From DATJUF01 sp035524095 (GTDB lineage: Bacteria; Desulfobacterota; Binatia; Binatales; Binataceae): a stretch of 10,277 nt of DNA. The first letter of the stretch is position 1. Each line of letters opens with the position of its first letter. The translations under genes were made by a program, and so were the position numbers. This document shows, piece after piece, positions 1 to 8,042 of the stretch. Location of the stretch: assembly GCA_035524095.1 (NCBI GenBank), contig DATKPK010000156.1:1-10277 (forward strand), given 5' to 3'. The notes under the pieces were generated by a model, which did not search any database, was not told where the DNA came from, and was given only the letters and a program-made list of their open reading frames with translations.

Positions 1-304
1 GGAAAAAAGCTTGCAAGCCACGAAGCTCCAGGCCCAGGATGACGTCCTCACCGCCTTCGAACAGTATCGTTTGGCCGTCGAGGAGACCGAACTCTTCGCC
101 ACCGAATTGCTCAAGGATTCTGACTCAGTCTATAAGCACCGGCTATTCAGATTAGAAAAGGGACAGGTGACTTTGACCGACGTCCTCGACGCCCACGCCG
201 CTCTTGACCAGTTATATAACGACTACTACAACGCGCTTAGTGCCCGCGCCAAGGCTCTGGTAGCCCTCGAACAGGCGGCCGGTATTTGGGACGTTAATTT
301 CTAG
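1..304 (+). CDS. TolC-family outer-membrane efflux protein, C-terminal end (partial)
   Basis: The frame is open to the left edge, so only about the last 100 residues are present and the true start lies outside the window. The visible part is helical and charged, with the pattern typical of the last coiled-coil helices of the outer membrane efflux protein (OEP/TolC) family: a stretch like 'AFEQYRLAVEETELFATELL', then an 'RLEKGQVTLTDVLDA' segment that matches the conserved 'Y..G..s..dvLdAq..l' motif, then 'YNDYYNALSARAKALVALEQAAG' and a short tail. Family members form trimeric channels across the outer membrane and periplasm that export drugs, metals or other small molecules with an inner-membrane pump and an adaptor. 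The pump and adaptor genes would be expected further left. The ABC genes downstream are on the same strand after 86 bp, so cotranscription is possible but not shown. The family call is fairly safe; the substrate is unknown. Confidence 0.78.
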   Translation, partial: EKSLQATKLQAQDDVLTAFEQYRLAVEETELFATELLKDSDSVYKHRLFRLEKGQVTLTDVLDAHAALDQLYNDYYNALSARAKALVALEQAAGIWDVNF

Positions 305-390
305 TTCCCCCCGATTGCTTCGCGATAATCCTGAAATTTAACCTGAATCAGGCAACTCGGCTCGCTCCGATGCACTAGGTAAATAATCCG

Positions 391-2154
391 ATGGCTGCCC
401 AGCCCGTATCGATAACCCGCCAGGACCAAGGCCCGCTCGTCGTTCGCGAGGTCGCGCATCGCGCCCCAAGCGTATGGGATCTCGCCGCGCTTCTGCTCGT
501 GCTCGGCCTCATCATTATTCTCGGTGTCGGCGCCCGCCAGATGGTCGCGCCCTTCCAGATCACAAACGCAGCTCCTATCTCACTGTCACCCTGGATGCTG
601 CCGATGTATGCGGTCCGCACCACGCTCCGGATGCTCGCCGCCCTCGTCGCCTCCCTGATTTTCACCCTTATCTATGCGACCCTCGCGGCCAAAAGCCGCC
701 GTGCCGAGATCGTCCTGATCCCCATTCTCGACGTCCTCCAGTCAGTACCGATCCTTGGCTATCTGTCCTTCACCGTGATCTTTTTCGTCTCGCTCTTCCC
801 CGGCAATGTCCTCGGTCCCGAGCTTGCCGCCATCTTCGCGATTTTCACCAGCGAAGCCTGGAACATGACCTTCTCCTTCTACCAGTCCCTCCGTATGATC
901 CCGACTGATCTCGACGAGGCCTCGCGCAGCTTCCGGCTCTCAGGCTGGCAGCGTTTCTGGACCCTTGAAGTCCCGTTCGCGATGCCCGGCCTCGTTTGGA
1001 ACATGATGATGTCGATGTCCGGGGCCTGGTTTTTCGTCGTCGCCTCCGAAGCCATCTCCGTCGGCAAAGTCACCTATGCCCTCCCCGGCATCGGCTCATA
1101 CGTCTCCTTGGCGATTCAGAACCGCGACCTGCACGCAGTCGGCTGGGCGATTCTCGCCATGACCGCCACTATCATCGCCTACGACCAGCTCCTGTTTCGC
1201 CCATTGGTCGCCTGGTCGGATAAGTTCCGTTCCGAATTGACCGCCTCGGCCGCAGTCCCCAAAAGCTGGGTGCTCGATTTGTTCCGCAACGCCAGCCTGA
1301 TGCATGTCATTGGCGAGCCGATTGGCTTGGGCCTCAGAGTCGTACTGCGCTCTCGCCTCCGCCCGCCGCCACCTTCCTCGGCGGCGAACAAAACCCCTCT
1401 AATTCCGAGCCGCGTCGGCGACTATATCTGGTACACGATACTCATCGCCGGGGCCGCCTGGACCTCTTACAAGGTCATTCAGATGACCGCGCCGCAGTTG
1501 AATTTCGGCGATGTTCGCACAGTCTTTTACGACGGCTTCCTGACGCTGATTCGCGTCGCAGTTCTGATTGCGATTGCGAGCATCGTCTGGGTTCCGGTCG
1601 GCGTCATGGTCGGCTTGAGCCCGCGCGCGACCCAACTCATCCAGCCGCTGGCCCAATTCCTCGCCGCCTTCCCGGCCAACCTGCTATTTCCGATCGCCGT
1701 ATTCTTCATCGTTCGCTACGACCTCTCGCCCAATATCTGGCTGAGTCCGCTGATGATTCTCGGCACGCAGTGGTACATACTCTTCAACGTCATCGCCGGC
1801 GCTTCCGCCTTTCCCACCGATTTCCGCGAGGCCGCCGATACCTTTCATATTCGGGGATGGAAATGGTGGCGGGAAGTGATGCTCCCGGGCATTTTTCCCT
1901 ATTACGTGACCGGCGCGATCACTGCCTCAGGCGGCGCATGGAACGCCAGCGTTGTCTCCGAAGCCGTAACCTGGGGCAAGACCAGTCTTAATGCAACGGG
2001 CCTCGGCGCCTATATCACTCAAATGACCAACGCCGGTGACTTCCCGCGCATCGCCCTCGGAATCGCCGTTATGTCCTTATACGTTATCGTAACCAACCGG
2101 TTGGTTTGGCGTCCTCTTTATGCGATCGCCGAAAACCGCACCCGTCTCAATTGA
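391..2154 (+). CDS. ABC transporter permease with two fused BPD_transp_1 units (COG4986-type, nitrate/sulfonate/bicarbonate class)
   Basis: A 587-residue inner-membrane protein that appears to contain the whole translocation pore of an ABC importer in one chain. Each half has about six hydrophobic segments and an EAA loop, the cytoplasmic contact with the ATPase. The first loop is at about residues 173-201 (D.DEASRSFRLSG.......VPFAMPG) and the second at about 477-508 (DFREAADTFHIRG.......LPGIFP). The halves are joined by a proline-rich cytoplasmic linker at about 320-340. This duplicated layout matches the anion-transport permease group COG4986, related to the SsuC/TauC/NrtB permeases, so import of an oxyanion or organosulfur compound is a reasonable inference, but the substrate is not visible. 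The ATG at 391 is preceded by only a weak AGGT. The ATPase gene follows with no real gap, as expected for one operon. No substrate-binding protein gene is present nearby. Confidence 0.9.
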   Translation: MAAQPVSITRQDQGPLVVREVAHRAPSVWDLAALLLVLGLIIILGVGARQMVAPFQITNAAPISLSPWMLPMYAVRTTLRMLAALVASLIFTLIYATLAAKSRRAEIVLIPILDVLQSVPILGYLSFTVIFFVSLFPGNVLGPELAAIFAIFTSEAWNMTFSFYQSLRMIPTDLDEASRSFRLSGWQRFWTLEVPFAMPGLVWNMMMSMSGAWFFVVASEAISVGKVTYALPGIGSYVSLAIQNRDLHAVGWAILAMTATIIAYDQLLFRPLVAWSDKFRSELTASAAVPKSWVLDLFRNASLMHVIGEPIGLGLRVVLRSRLRPPPPSSAANKTPLIPSRVGDYIWYTILIAGAAWTSYKVIQMTAPQLNFGDVRTVFYDGFLTLIRVAVLIAIASIVWVPVGVMVGLSPRATQLIQPLAQFLAAFPANLLFPIAVFFIVRYDLSPNIWLSPLMILGTQWYILFNVIAGASAFPTDFREAADTFHIRGWKWWREVMLPGIFPYYVTGAITASGGAWNASVVSEAVTWGKTSLNATGLGAYITQMTNAGDFPRIALGIAVMSLYVIVTNRLVWRPLYAIAENRTRLN

Positions 2155-2161
2155 GATCCCT

Positions 2162-3538
2162 ATGGCTCAGGCACCCGACATCAATTCACCAGCCGGCAAC
2201 TCTCATCCGGCTCCGGCGCACTTGGCGAAGCCCCCGATCATCGAGCTCCGCTCCGTCCACAAGTCATTCGCCAAGCCCTCCGGCGAGCCGATGCCGGTTC
2301 TCGTCGATATCAACCTGACCATTCGCGAAGGTGAGATTGTTGGCCTGCTCGGCCGTTCAGGTTCCGGCAAATCGACCCTGCTCCGCACCGTCTGCGGACT
2401 CATCTCCCCGACTTCTGGCTCCGTGCTTTTTCGTAATCAGCCGATGGCCGGACCGCCCGAAGGGATCTCGATTGTTTTCCAGAGCTTCGCTCTGTTCCCT
2501 TGGCTCACCGTACTCGAGAATGTCGAAATCGCCCTTGAAGCGATCGCCGTGCCCCGCGCCGAGGCTCGCCGCAAAGCCTCAGCCGCTATCGACTTGATCG
2601 GTATCGACGGCTTTCAGAACGCCTATCCGCGCGAACTCTCAGGCGGGATGCGCCAGCGTGTCGGATTTTCGCGAGCTATCGCCGTCGAACCTGTGCTGCT
2701 CCTGATGGACGAACCGTTCTCCGCCCTCGACGTCCTCACCGCCGAACTTCTTCGCACTGACGTCGTCGAGATGTGGCAGGAAGGCAAGTTGCCAATCAAG
2801 TCCATTCTCCTCGTCACTCACAACATCGAGGAAGCGGTCCTGATGTGCGATCGCATTCTCGTCCTCTCTTCCAACCCAGGCATGATCGCCGCCGAAATAC
2901 CAAATCCGTTGCCCCGTCCGCGCGACCGCCAGGACCCTCGCTTCCACGAATTGGTCGACGAGATCTATTACGTCCTCACCAAGCGCAAGCCGGAAACTGC
3001 CGCGGTTCTCGCACAAGTCTTACCTCGTGCGACGGTCACCGGGATGGGCGGCTTGATCGAAGCAGTCGCCGCACCCCCTTATAATGGTGCCGCCGACCTC
3101 GCTGAGCTTGGGCGCAGCCTCGGTTTCGAGGTTGACGATCTCTTCCCCGTCGCTGATGCGCTAAGTCTCTTGCATTTCGCCGAAGTCAAGGACGGTGAGA
3201 TCAAGTTAACCCCCGACGGCCTTCAATTCGTTCAGTTGGACCTCGATGAACGTAAGTCCATGTTCGCCGAACATCTTCTCCACTACGTCCCCCTCGCCGC
3301 CCATATCCACGATATTTTGACCAAACGTGAGGGCCATCAGGCGCCGCTCAGCCGCTTCAAAGACGAACTCGAAGACAACTTGAGCCAAGCCGACGCTGAC
3401 CATACGATGCGCGCGGTGATCACGTGGGGCCGATGGGCCGAACTCTTTACTTACGATTCGCGCACCGAGACGTTCTACTTGTCCGCCCCGCCCAACGAAA
3501 CCCTCGCCGCCCTCTCCACCCCCACCACCCCAGCCTAA
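2162..3538 (+). CDS. ABC transporter ATP-binding protein with C-terminal AAA-associated domain (nitrate/sulfonate/bicarbonate family)
   Basis: Cytoplasmic ATPase partner of the fused permease, 458 residues from the ATG at 2162. All nucleotide-binding motifs are intact: Walker A GRSGSGKST (64-72), Q-loop VFQSFALFPW (Q107), signature LSGGMRQR (159-166), Walker B LLLMDEPFSALD (E184 catalytic) and the H-loop histidine in LVTHNIEEA (H220). This half is closest to the SsuB/TauB/NrtC group. Residues from about 290 to 445 form a second domain, with winged-helix-like pieces such as 'DLFPVADALSLLHFAEVKDGEIKLT' split along it, resembling the AAA-associated C-terminal domain (AAA_assoc_C) known in a subset of these ATPases; a regulatory role is assumed, not proven. 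The frame is also open from an ATG at 2120, which would overlap the permease by 35 bp. The 2162 start, 7 bp after the permease stop, is preferred because the 14 extra residues look unconserved. Confidence 0.9.
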   Translation: MAQAPDINSPAGNSHPAPAHLAKPPIIELRSVHKSFAKPSGEPMPVLVDINLTIREGEIVGLLGRSGSGKSTLLRTVCGLISPTSGSVLFRNQPMAGPPEGISIVFQSFALFPWLTVLENVEIALEAIAVPRAEARRKASAAIDLIGIDGFQNAYPRELSGGMRQRVGFSRAIAVEPVLLLMDEPFSALDVLTAELLRTDVVEMWQEGKLPIKSILLVTHNIEEAVLMCDRILVLSSNPGMIAAEIPNPLPRPRDRQDPRFHELVDEIYYVLTKRKPETAAVLAQVLPRATVTGMGGLIEAVAAPPYNGAADLAELGRSLGFEVDDLFPVADALSLLHFAEVKDGEIKLTPDGLQFVQLDLDERKSMFAEHLLHYVPLAAHIHDILTKREGHQAPLSRFKDELEDNLSQADADHTMRAVITWGRWAELFTYDSRTETFYLSAPPNETLAALSTPTTPA

Positions 3539-3591
3539 CCCCCGCCCAATACCTCTTGGCATCGCGTAATTCTTGCTTTATCGCGAACCCG

Positions 3592-6003
3592 TCACAACGG
3601 ATTTGCCATGCCGTGGCTGCCGTTCACACTGTCCTTCTTCGGCAATGATGGACATGACAATCGTACTGGAATCGAAAACGCAACGTCGCCGTGGAGCACT
3701 CCTGCTTCACGAGCATGTTGCGCCGCCGACTCCAGGCCGGCCCGACTAAAATCGAAAAGCACCATCCACTGCGTAGCGTCAGCCCAATTTTCCGTACGTT
3801 GATTCGGTGGCAGCAGCAGCGCGTTGCCGTCTCGAATCGCATCGGAAAAGAGTTCCGGGGATTCCGCGTAGCGCCCGTATTCCTTACTGAGTCGCCGGAC
3901 CGCTTCCGCTGAGGCGAACAAGCCGACGGCTGCTCTTCCATCGTCGATGCGGCCCAACACAAGGCCGTTCTGAATTGGATCGAAACGAGCGCGGCCGGTC
4001 AAGTTGAACCCGTCAACCCAACGCGGCGCCAGCAATCCGCATTCCTCAGCTCGTAAGGGTGTAAGTCGATCCAGCGGCTCACCCTTCGACATATAGACGG
4101 TCGCGGCCTCGATTAAAGCCGCCATCCGCATTTCGGATACGCGCTCATCTAATGTCGCAGTATCGATTCGTTTATAACGCGCGAGTTTATCCAGCGGCAC
4201 GCGATAGAGCGTGATCCCGCCGACGTGCACCGGGTCGGGGTCAATGTTCTCCATCAGCGACTTGATCACCTGCTTTTGGCTGTCATCGAACCTTGCGCGC
4301 TCAAGCGTGTAGACGTACGGGAAATCGTCCCTCGGCCCCCACTGATGCTCTCCCTGGTCGGCCACGACCACGTGATGGATCCTCTTCTGCACCAGAAAAG
4401 CTCCGAATTGCTCCCGAACATCTGGAATCGACGCAAGATCGTAAAGCTCGGATACTATCGGGTAACCGCGAAATTCCGGAGGAACGGTAGGCGCAATTCC
4501 AAGGTATCCGCCAGCCTGCTTAAAATCCATTCTAGTTGTAGCCTGCCAGATATCACTGTCGCCGATTCGTCCATAAGGGAGGATCAGCAGGTTCTCGCCG
4601 GGCGCAAGATACTGTTTATAGATACCGTTCTTGAAGAACAGCGGTGTATCAACTGGAACAGTCCAATACGATGCTGACAGATTCGGTAGTAGTGAGATTA
4701 CTATCAGGGCCGCAACTCCGCATCGCGCAATAACCGACGTGCGTTCATCACTCAGCCATATCGCGAAGATCATCGCAAGCGCCAGGAAAGCATAGACCGA
4801 GAGCCGGGCCGGTAAAATCATTTTCACGATCGGCACGAATTTGAACAGCGTCCAGGGCATCGGGATGCCAAAAGTGGGGGTCAGCCAGAGTTTCTGGCCA
4901 AGCGTCGCGATAATGACGACGACCCAGAATATGCACAGTAGCCTCGTTCTTTTTTCATTCCATCGGCTGCGTGCGAAATACCACAGGAATAGAAGCGCAG
5001 GCAGGCCCATATACTCGGACGCTTCCCACAGACTCGGCGCCACCGTTATCGTCCGAAAAACTTTCCAACCGCCGGCTATATTGGTCATTGCCGGCGTGAG
5101 CAGGCTTAATGGATTGGCTTGAACAGCAGATGCCCAGTTGCTTGCCAGCGGCACCGATCCGGCAGCAAAGAAATAGTACAGATAAGGACTTACCAGAATT
5201 ACGGTAAAGAGATAGCTGACCGCCATCAGCGGGAACAGCCGCGGGATGCGCTCTCGTACCTCCGCCGATCTGTACATCCACAAAAGCGCAAGGAAAATCG
5301 CTCCCATCAATGTTCCGGATGCGAGCACCTCGATGCTCAGAAGAAATTGTGCGGTTAGCAAGAAGGTGGAGATCAGCACAAACTTGAGTGCAGTTACTTC
5401 CTCGTGAAGCCTCGCCCGTACCAGCGCGGCCGCTGCCGGAATGAAAAACACCATACATAAAGTCAAATGACCGGTCATATGAGAAAGCATGTAAGGCGAG
5501 AATCCGAACAGATAACCGCCCGCGATCGCAGGCCAATACGATCCGGCTATTCGCCGGCAAAGGACAAACGCCGACCAGCCCGAAAGTGCTGGGCAAAGTA
5601 ATATTGCTACATTGTAGGCCGCCACCGGGCCGAGCGTAATTTCGATCGGAGACATAGCCAAGGCGGCCAAAGGTATAGATGCGGCCCACGCCAGATTATA
5701 ACCCGACGGTGCCCACACAACGTTGACATGGAACGGATTGACGTGATCAGCCACTGCATATCTCCACCATTCGAGAAAAAAGATGGAGATACCCGCGTCA
5801 TGCCCCATCGCTATATAGCGCTCAGAAAAATGACCTATCAAGCTGCGCCCGAAGAAAAGCACCGAGAGCATGCTGAAAAGAAGTAAAACCTCAAGACCGT
5901 AAGCTTCGAGGCCTTTGACTTCCCGGTCTGCGCACGGCATTGCGAGGTTATCCCTGGAGCGCGAATGTGCGAAGGACTGCTTAATCGCCGCTCGACCGTT
6001 CAT
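3592..6003 (-). CDS. Large polytopic membrane protein, putative GT-C-type glycosyltransferase
   Basis: An 803-residue membrane protein. After a ~35-residue hydrophilic N-terminus come about ten or more hydrophobic segments up to roughly residue 440, followed by a mostly hydrophilic half (about 450-803), presumably periplasmic. The first helix (38-52) leads into 'GHDAGISIFFLEWWRYAV', then 'NPF' and 'WAPSGYNLAW'. An acidic residue after helix 1 followed by W..W..A......NPF....P.G.NL is a pattern I associate with uncharacterised GT-C-fold proteins of Actinobacteria and soil bacteria, which use polyprenyl-phosphate sugars to glycosylate envelope molecules. 'SPYMLSHMTGHL' (169-180) also fits that group. 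No substrate can be named. The ATG at 6003 has only a weak ribosome site; an ATG at 5940 (residue 22) is an alternative start. It lies 76 bp downstream of the broken membrane gene and faces the ABC genes tail to tail. It is lower in GC than its flanks by eye. Confidence 0.72.
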   Translation of the reverse strand: MNGRAAIKQSFAHSRSRDNLAMPCADREVKGLEAYGLEVLLLFSMLSVLFFGRSLIGHFSERYIAMGHDAGISIFFLEWWRYAVADHVNPFHVNVVWAPSGYNLAWAASIPLAALAMSPIEITLGPVAAYNVAILLCPALSGWSAFVLCRRIAGSYWPAIAGGYLFGFSPYMLSHMTGHLTLCMVFFIPAAAALVRARLHEEVTALKFVLISTFLLTAQFLLSIEVLASGTLMGAIFLALLWMYRSAEVRERIPRLFPLMAVSYLFTVILVSPYLYYFFAAGSVPLASNWASAVQANPLSLLTPAMTNIAGGWKVFRTITVAPSLWEASEYMGLPALLFLWYFARSRWNEKRTRLLCIFWVVVIIATLGQKLWLTPTFGIPMPWTLFKFVPIVKMILPARLSVYAFLALAMIFAIWLSDERTSVIARCGVAALIVISLLPNLSASYWTVPVDTPLFFKNGIYKQYLAPGENLLILPYGRIGDSDIWQATTRMDFKQAGGYLGIAPTVPPEFRGYPIVSELYDLASIPDVREQFGAFLVQKRIHHVVVADQGEHQWGPRDDFPYVYTLERARFDDSQKQVIKSLMENIDPDPVHVGGITLYRVPLDKLARYKRIDTATLDERVSEMRMAALIEAATVYMSKGEPLDRLTPLRAEECGLLAPRWVDGFNLTGRARFDPIQNGLVLGRIDDGRAAVGLFASAEAVRRLSKEYGRYAESPELFSDAIRDGNALLLPPNQRTENWADATQWMVLFDFSRAGLESAAQHAREAGVLHGDVAFSIPVRLSCPSLPKKDSVNGSHGMANPL

Positions 6004-7191
6004 TGATACTTTGTCCCGCCGAACCTCGTGGCAATTCGATCAGGCGGCTTATGATTCATTCAAATCCCGATCAAGGATTTTAGTGGCTATTCTCACTAAA
6101 CAGATCAGTGTCTATTGCCGGATTCCGATAAATCTTGAAGAACGAGCCGCGTGCGGCGAGCCGCAGCCTCCCGGCGAAAGGATCATCGGCAAGTCCCAGA
6201 TCGAGATATAGTAAATATGGAAACCGCTGCCCCCAGTTGAAAGAATAATCGAGTAGCTCTGCCATGTTTGCGCGCCCGAGCATTCTGATGAGCGCGTTGC
6301 TGGCGTCGTGATCAAAGAAATACGCAGCGACCGGTGCGGCTGGCGGAACTACAGGTTGCTCCGCCATGAATTGAGCGAATGCTGGCTTGGGCTTTACGAT
6401 CACACTTCCCCGCTGCGCGAAAAACATCGTATCTACGCCATGTCCAGTCAGCGGCGCAATCGAGCTGATATGCCAATAGAAGCGTGCGGCACGAGCTCCA
6501 CCGCCGTCGGGCTGACCTCCGGTGGTTTCTTGCGGATCTGGTGGCAACGCGACGAATATTGGAGCGCCGGGCGGGATGATCTTCACTGCTTGAGTCAGCT
6601 CAGCAACATCGCGATTGAAACTTGCGAATTCGCTAATCGCTGTGCCGAGCTTGATGACTAAGATCATCGTGACTAGTGCGATAATGCCATTTCCTGACCG
6701 GCGCTCAGCTATCGCTGGAATCTGCAAGGCCGCGACACTTATCAGCGCTGCATACCAGAAGATCCGGGAATCGATGCCGGCAGAAATCTCAAGAATAGAG
6801 GGCGCGATCATCCCGGCCAGCCAAAGTCCGGCGATTGGCAGATTCCATCTGAGCGCGAAGCAAGCGCCTTGTCGGTACAGAACTACAGCCGATACCAGGA
6901 AGAGCAACGCACAACCGAAGGCCAGCGCCAGATTCCCGCTGTCGAAGATGCTCAGTGTCGTCATCAACTTTGTTGGCAAATTACTAAATACAGCTGTGTG
7001 AGCGCTCAAGGGCTTGGTTCTCAGCAGGTAGAGCGGCAAGGCCGTAAGGAAACCGGACGGCGCCGTCATAAGTGCGCGCCACGCAGGACGCTCACGCTCG
7101 CAGTCGAGTAGAAAAACCGTAAACGCCAGGCACGTCAGTGCGCCGAGATGCACGATGAAAAGAATCGGCGCGAACACATTCAGGATGAGAA

Positions 7192-7194
7192 CCC
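7192..7194 (-). other. Frameshift site 2 (one extra G)
   Basis: On the minus strand the sequence CTGACGCCGGGTTCTC reads 'LTPGSHPECVR' in the incoming frame, which leaves the membrane-protein pattern. Removing one G of the GGG gives 'LTPVLILNVFAPILFIV', a hydrophobic helix leading into the C-terminal frame. A TGA in the outgoing frame at 7201-7199 shows that the switch must happen downstream of it on the minus strand. Confidence 0.7.
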
Positions 7195-7383
7195 GGCGTC
7201 AGCGGCGCCTCTTGAACCGCCGCGAGAACGAACAAGGCCATTCCCGTTCCGAAGGTAAAACTGTATAGCCCCGCAGTCACTACACCGGAGTGAAGCATCG
7301 GCAGCGCGAGTAGAACCGTCGGCTGAATCCGTCCGTTGATCGAACGGCTCAGGCACACAACGCCGGCAGCCACCCCGATGATT

Positions 7384-7388
7384 CCCCC
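7384..7388 (-). other. Frameshift site 1 (one G missing in a G run)
   Basis: On the minus strand the run is GGGGG within CTGCTGGGGGAATC. As written, the upstream frame continues 'NLLGESSGWLPALCA' and stops at 7351-7349. With a sixth G it reads 'NLLGGIIGVAAGVVCLSRS', a hydrophobic helix that joins smoothly to the next frame. A G added in the nearby GGGG (7373-7376) would also reconnect the frames but gives a less hydrophobic join. Confidence 0.7.
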
Positions 7389-7770
7389 AGCAGATTGTAG
7401 GAGTTGACTATTTCCTCTGGAGTTAAAAACCTGCCCAAGCTGATCGCGAATAGCGGTAATCCCAGATTCGGGATAAGCGTCCAGCGAATGTCAAAGACAT
7501 GCCGCAACGGCGAATCCGCCGGGCTCAGGAGAACACGAATCCAGGCCACGTGCGCCAGATAATCGCTGCACAACGGGAAACGAAACAGCAGAAAAGGTAA
7601 AACTACAATGATTATTCCGATCGCATACAGGCTTGCCCAAATCCTCTCTGAGGCAGCTTCCGGGGTCCGCCCGGCGGCTTCTTGGCGCCTGTCGACGGCT
7701 GCGGCCACACATCCGACGCTAATCAGGGGACATGTATAAGGGAAGCATATAAACGAGGATCTCCAACTTA

Positions 7771-7786
7771 GGAATTCAACAATTCC
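7771..7786. repeat. Perfect inverted repeat GGAATT-N4-AATTCC
   Basis: Six-base arms with a CAAC spacer, about 60 bp upstream of the proposed GTG of the broken membrane gene. The size and arm/spacer layout are those of a small dimeric-regulator site, but no cognate regulator is identifiable and it may be chance. Confidence 0.35.
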
Positions 7787-7985
7787 CCACCCCTTTTCAT
7801 CGCGTCCGCCAACCTCCGATTCAACCTCGCCGATGCCCCGACGTCCTCCGCGCTCCTTTCGCCGAACAACCGATCCGCTTTGCTTGCTCGGCGCTTCATC
7901 AGCCAAAGGAGCTCCGATTCGGACCTCTGGCGGTTGACGCTCGAATGATCGCGTCCAACCTGTCCGCAAGAATCCTCAGCATCAT

Positions 7986-8001
7986 TCAACCAATCGGTTG
8001 A
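7986..8001. promoter_or_regulatory. Probable ArsR operator O1
   Basis: Inverted repeat TCAACC-AATC-GGTTGA, six-base arms with a 4-nt spacer. It overlaps the predicted -35 box (7998-8003). It has the same arm sequence and spacer length as the repeat at 8025-8042, with centres 40 bp apart, which strongly suggests a pair of sites for the same dimeric repressor, most likely the ArsR protein encoded immediately downstream. Confidence 0.7.
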
Positions 8002-8026
8002 TCGTCCATCGAATCGGGGCTATATT
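7998..8026 (+). promoter_or_regulatory. Predicted sigma-70-type promoter of the arsR operon
   Basis: -35 TTGATC (7998-8003; four of six match TTGACA) and -10 TATATT (8021-8026; five of six match TATAAT), separated by exactly 17 bp. Transcription would be expected to start about 7 bases after the -10, near 8033, which is directly at the arsR ATG. Both boxes overlap an operator-like inverted repeat, so bound repressor would block RNA polymerase. Confidence 0.68.
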
Positions 8027-8042
8027 CAACCGTATGGTTGAA
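8025..8042. promoter_or_regulatory. Probable ArsR operator O2 over the start codon
   Basis: Perfect inverted repeat TTCAACC-GTAT-GGTTGAA, seven-base arms, 4-nt spacer. It covers the end of the -10 box, the predicted transcript start and the arsR ATG (8034-8036), so the operator is partly inside the coding region. It is the longer and more perfect of the two sites. Confidence 0.75.

Larger units (their letters stand above)
6080..7708 (-). pseudogene. Polytopic membrane protein (GT-C-like), split by two opposite frameshifts
   Basis: Three overlapping minus-strand reading frames read as one membrane protein. The N-terminal part (7708 to about 7388) contains a first helix 'WASLYAIGIIIVVLPFLLF', then 'CSDYLAHVAWIRVL' and 'IPNLGLPL'. 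A middle part (about 7385-7195) carries further helices in another frame. The C-terminal part (about 7192-6080) returns to the first frame with more helices and a ~150-residue hydrophilic tail. The D..xH....R followed by PNL is a pattern seen in uncharacterised GT-C-like membrane proteins. One base is missing at a G run near 7384-7388 and one is extra near 7192-7194. Correcting both gives 542 residues with continuous helices. The GTG at 7708 is chosen as start because it sits a short way before the first helix; the frame is open further upstream to 7969, but that extension looks non-coding. It may be intact in the organism if the shifts are sequencing errors. It is probably cotranscribed with the 803-aa membrane gene. 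Confidence 0.7.
7709..8033. other. Intergenic region between divergent membrane-protein and arsR genes
   Basis: About 325 bases with no convincing gene. Two minus-strand frames (ending at 7969 and 7989) are open through it, but their products are charged and low-complexity and overlap one another, so they look like chance. It contains the arsR promoter and operators at the right end, a 16-bp perfect inverted repeat at 7771-7786, and a lone TTCAACC half-site at 7820-7826. No clear -35/-10 pair with normal spacing was found for the minus-strand membrane genes. Confidence 0.6.

Noticed and set aside
305..390. Short palindrome CCTGA-A-TCAGG between the TolC-like and permease genes
   Set aside because: Five-base arms with a one-base centre occur easily by chance; no T run and no promoter-like boxes at good spacing.
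3539..3591. Possible two-way terminator between the convergent ABC and membrane genes
   Set aside because: Only a 5-bp TCGCG/CGCGA pairing with a 14-nt loop and no T run; too weak to call.
4955..5689. 244-residue minus-strand open frame
   Set aside because: It lies wholly within the 803-residue membrane protein gene in another frame; the membrane protein has continuous helices and recognisable motifs, so this is an out-of-frame shadow.
7709..7969. N-terminal extension of the split membrane protein up to 7969
   Set aside because: The extra ~87 residues are mostly charged and unlike a membrane protein, and an overlapping frame is equally open there; the GTG at 7708 lies just before the first helix.
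7998..8033. Upstream TTG start for ArsR at 7998
   Set aside because: It lies inside the -35 box and operator, and family members begin at the 'MVE' position, which is the ATG at 8034.
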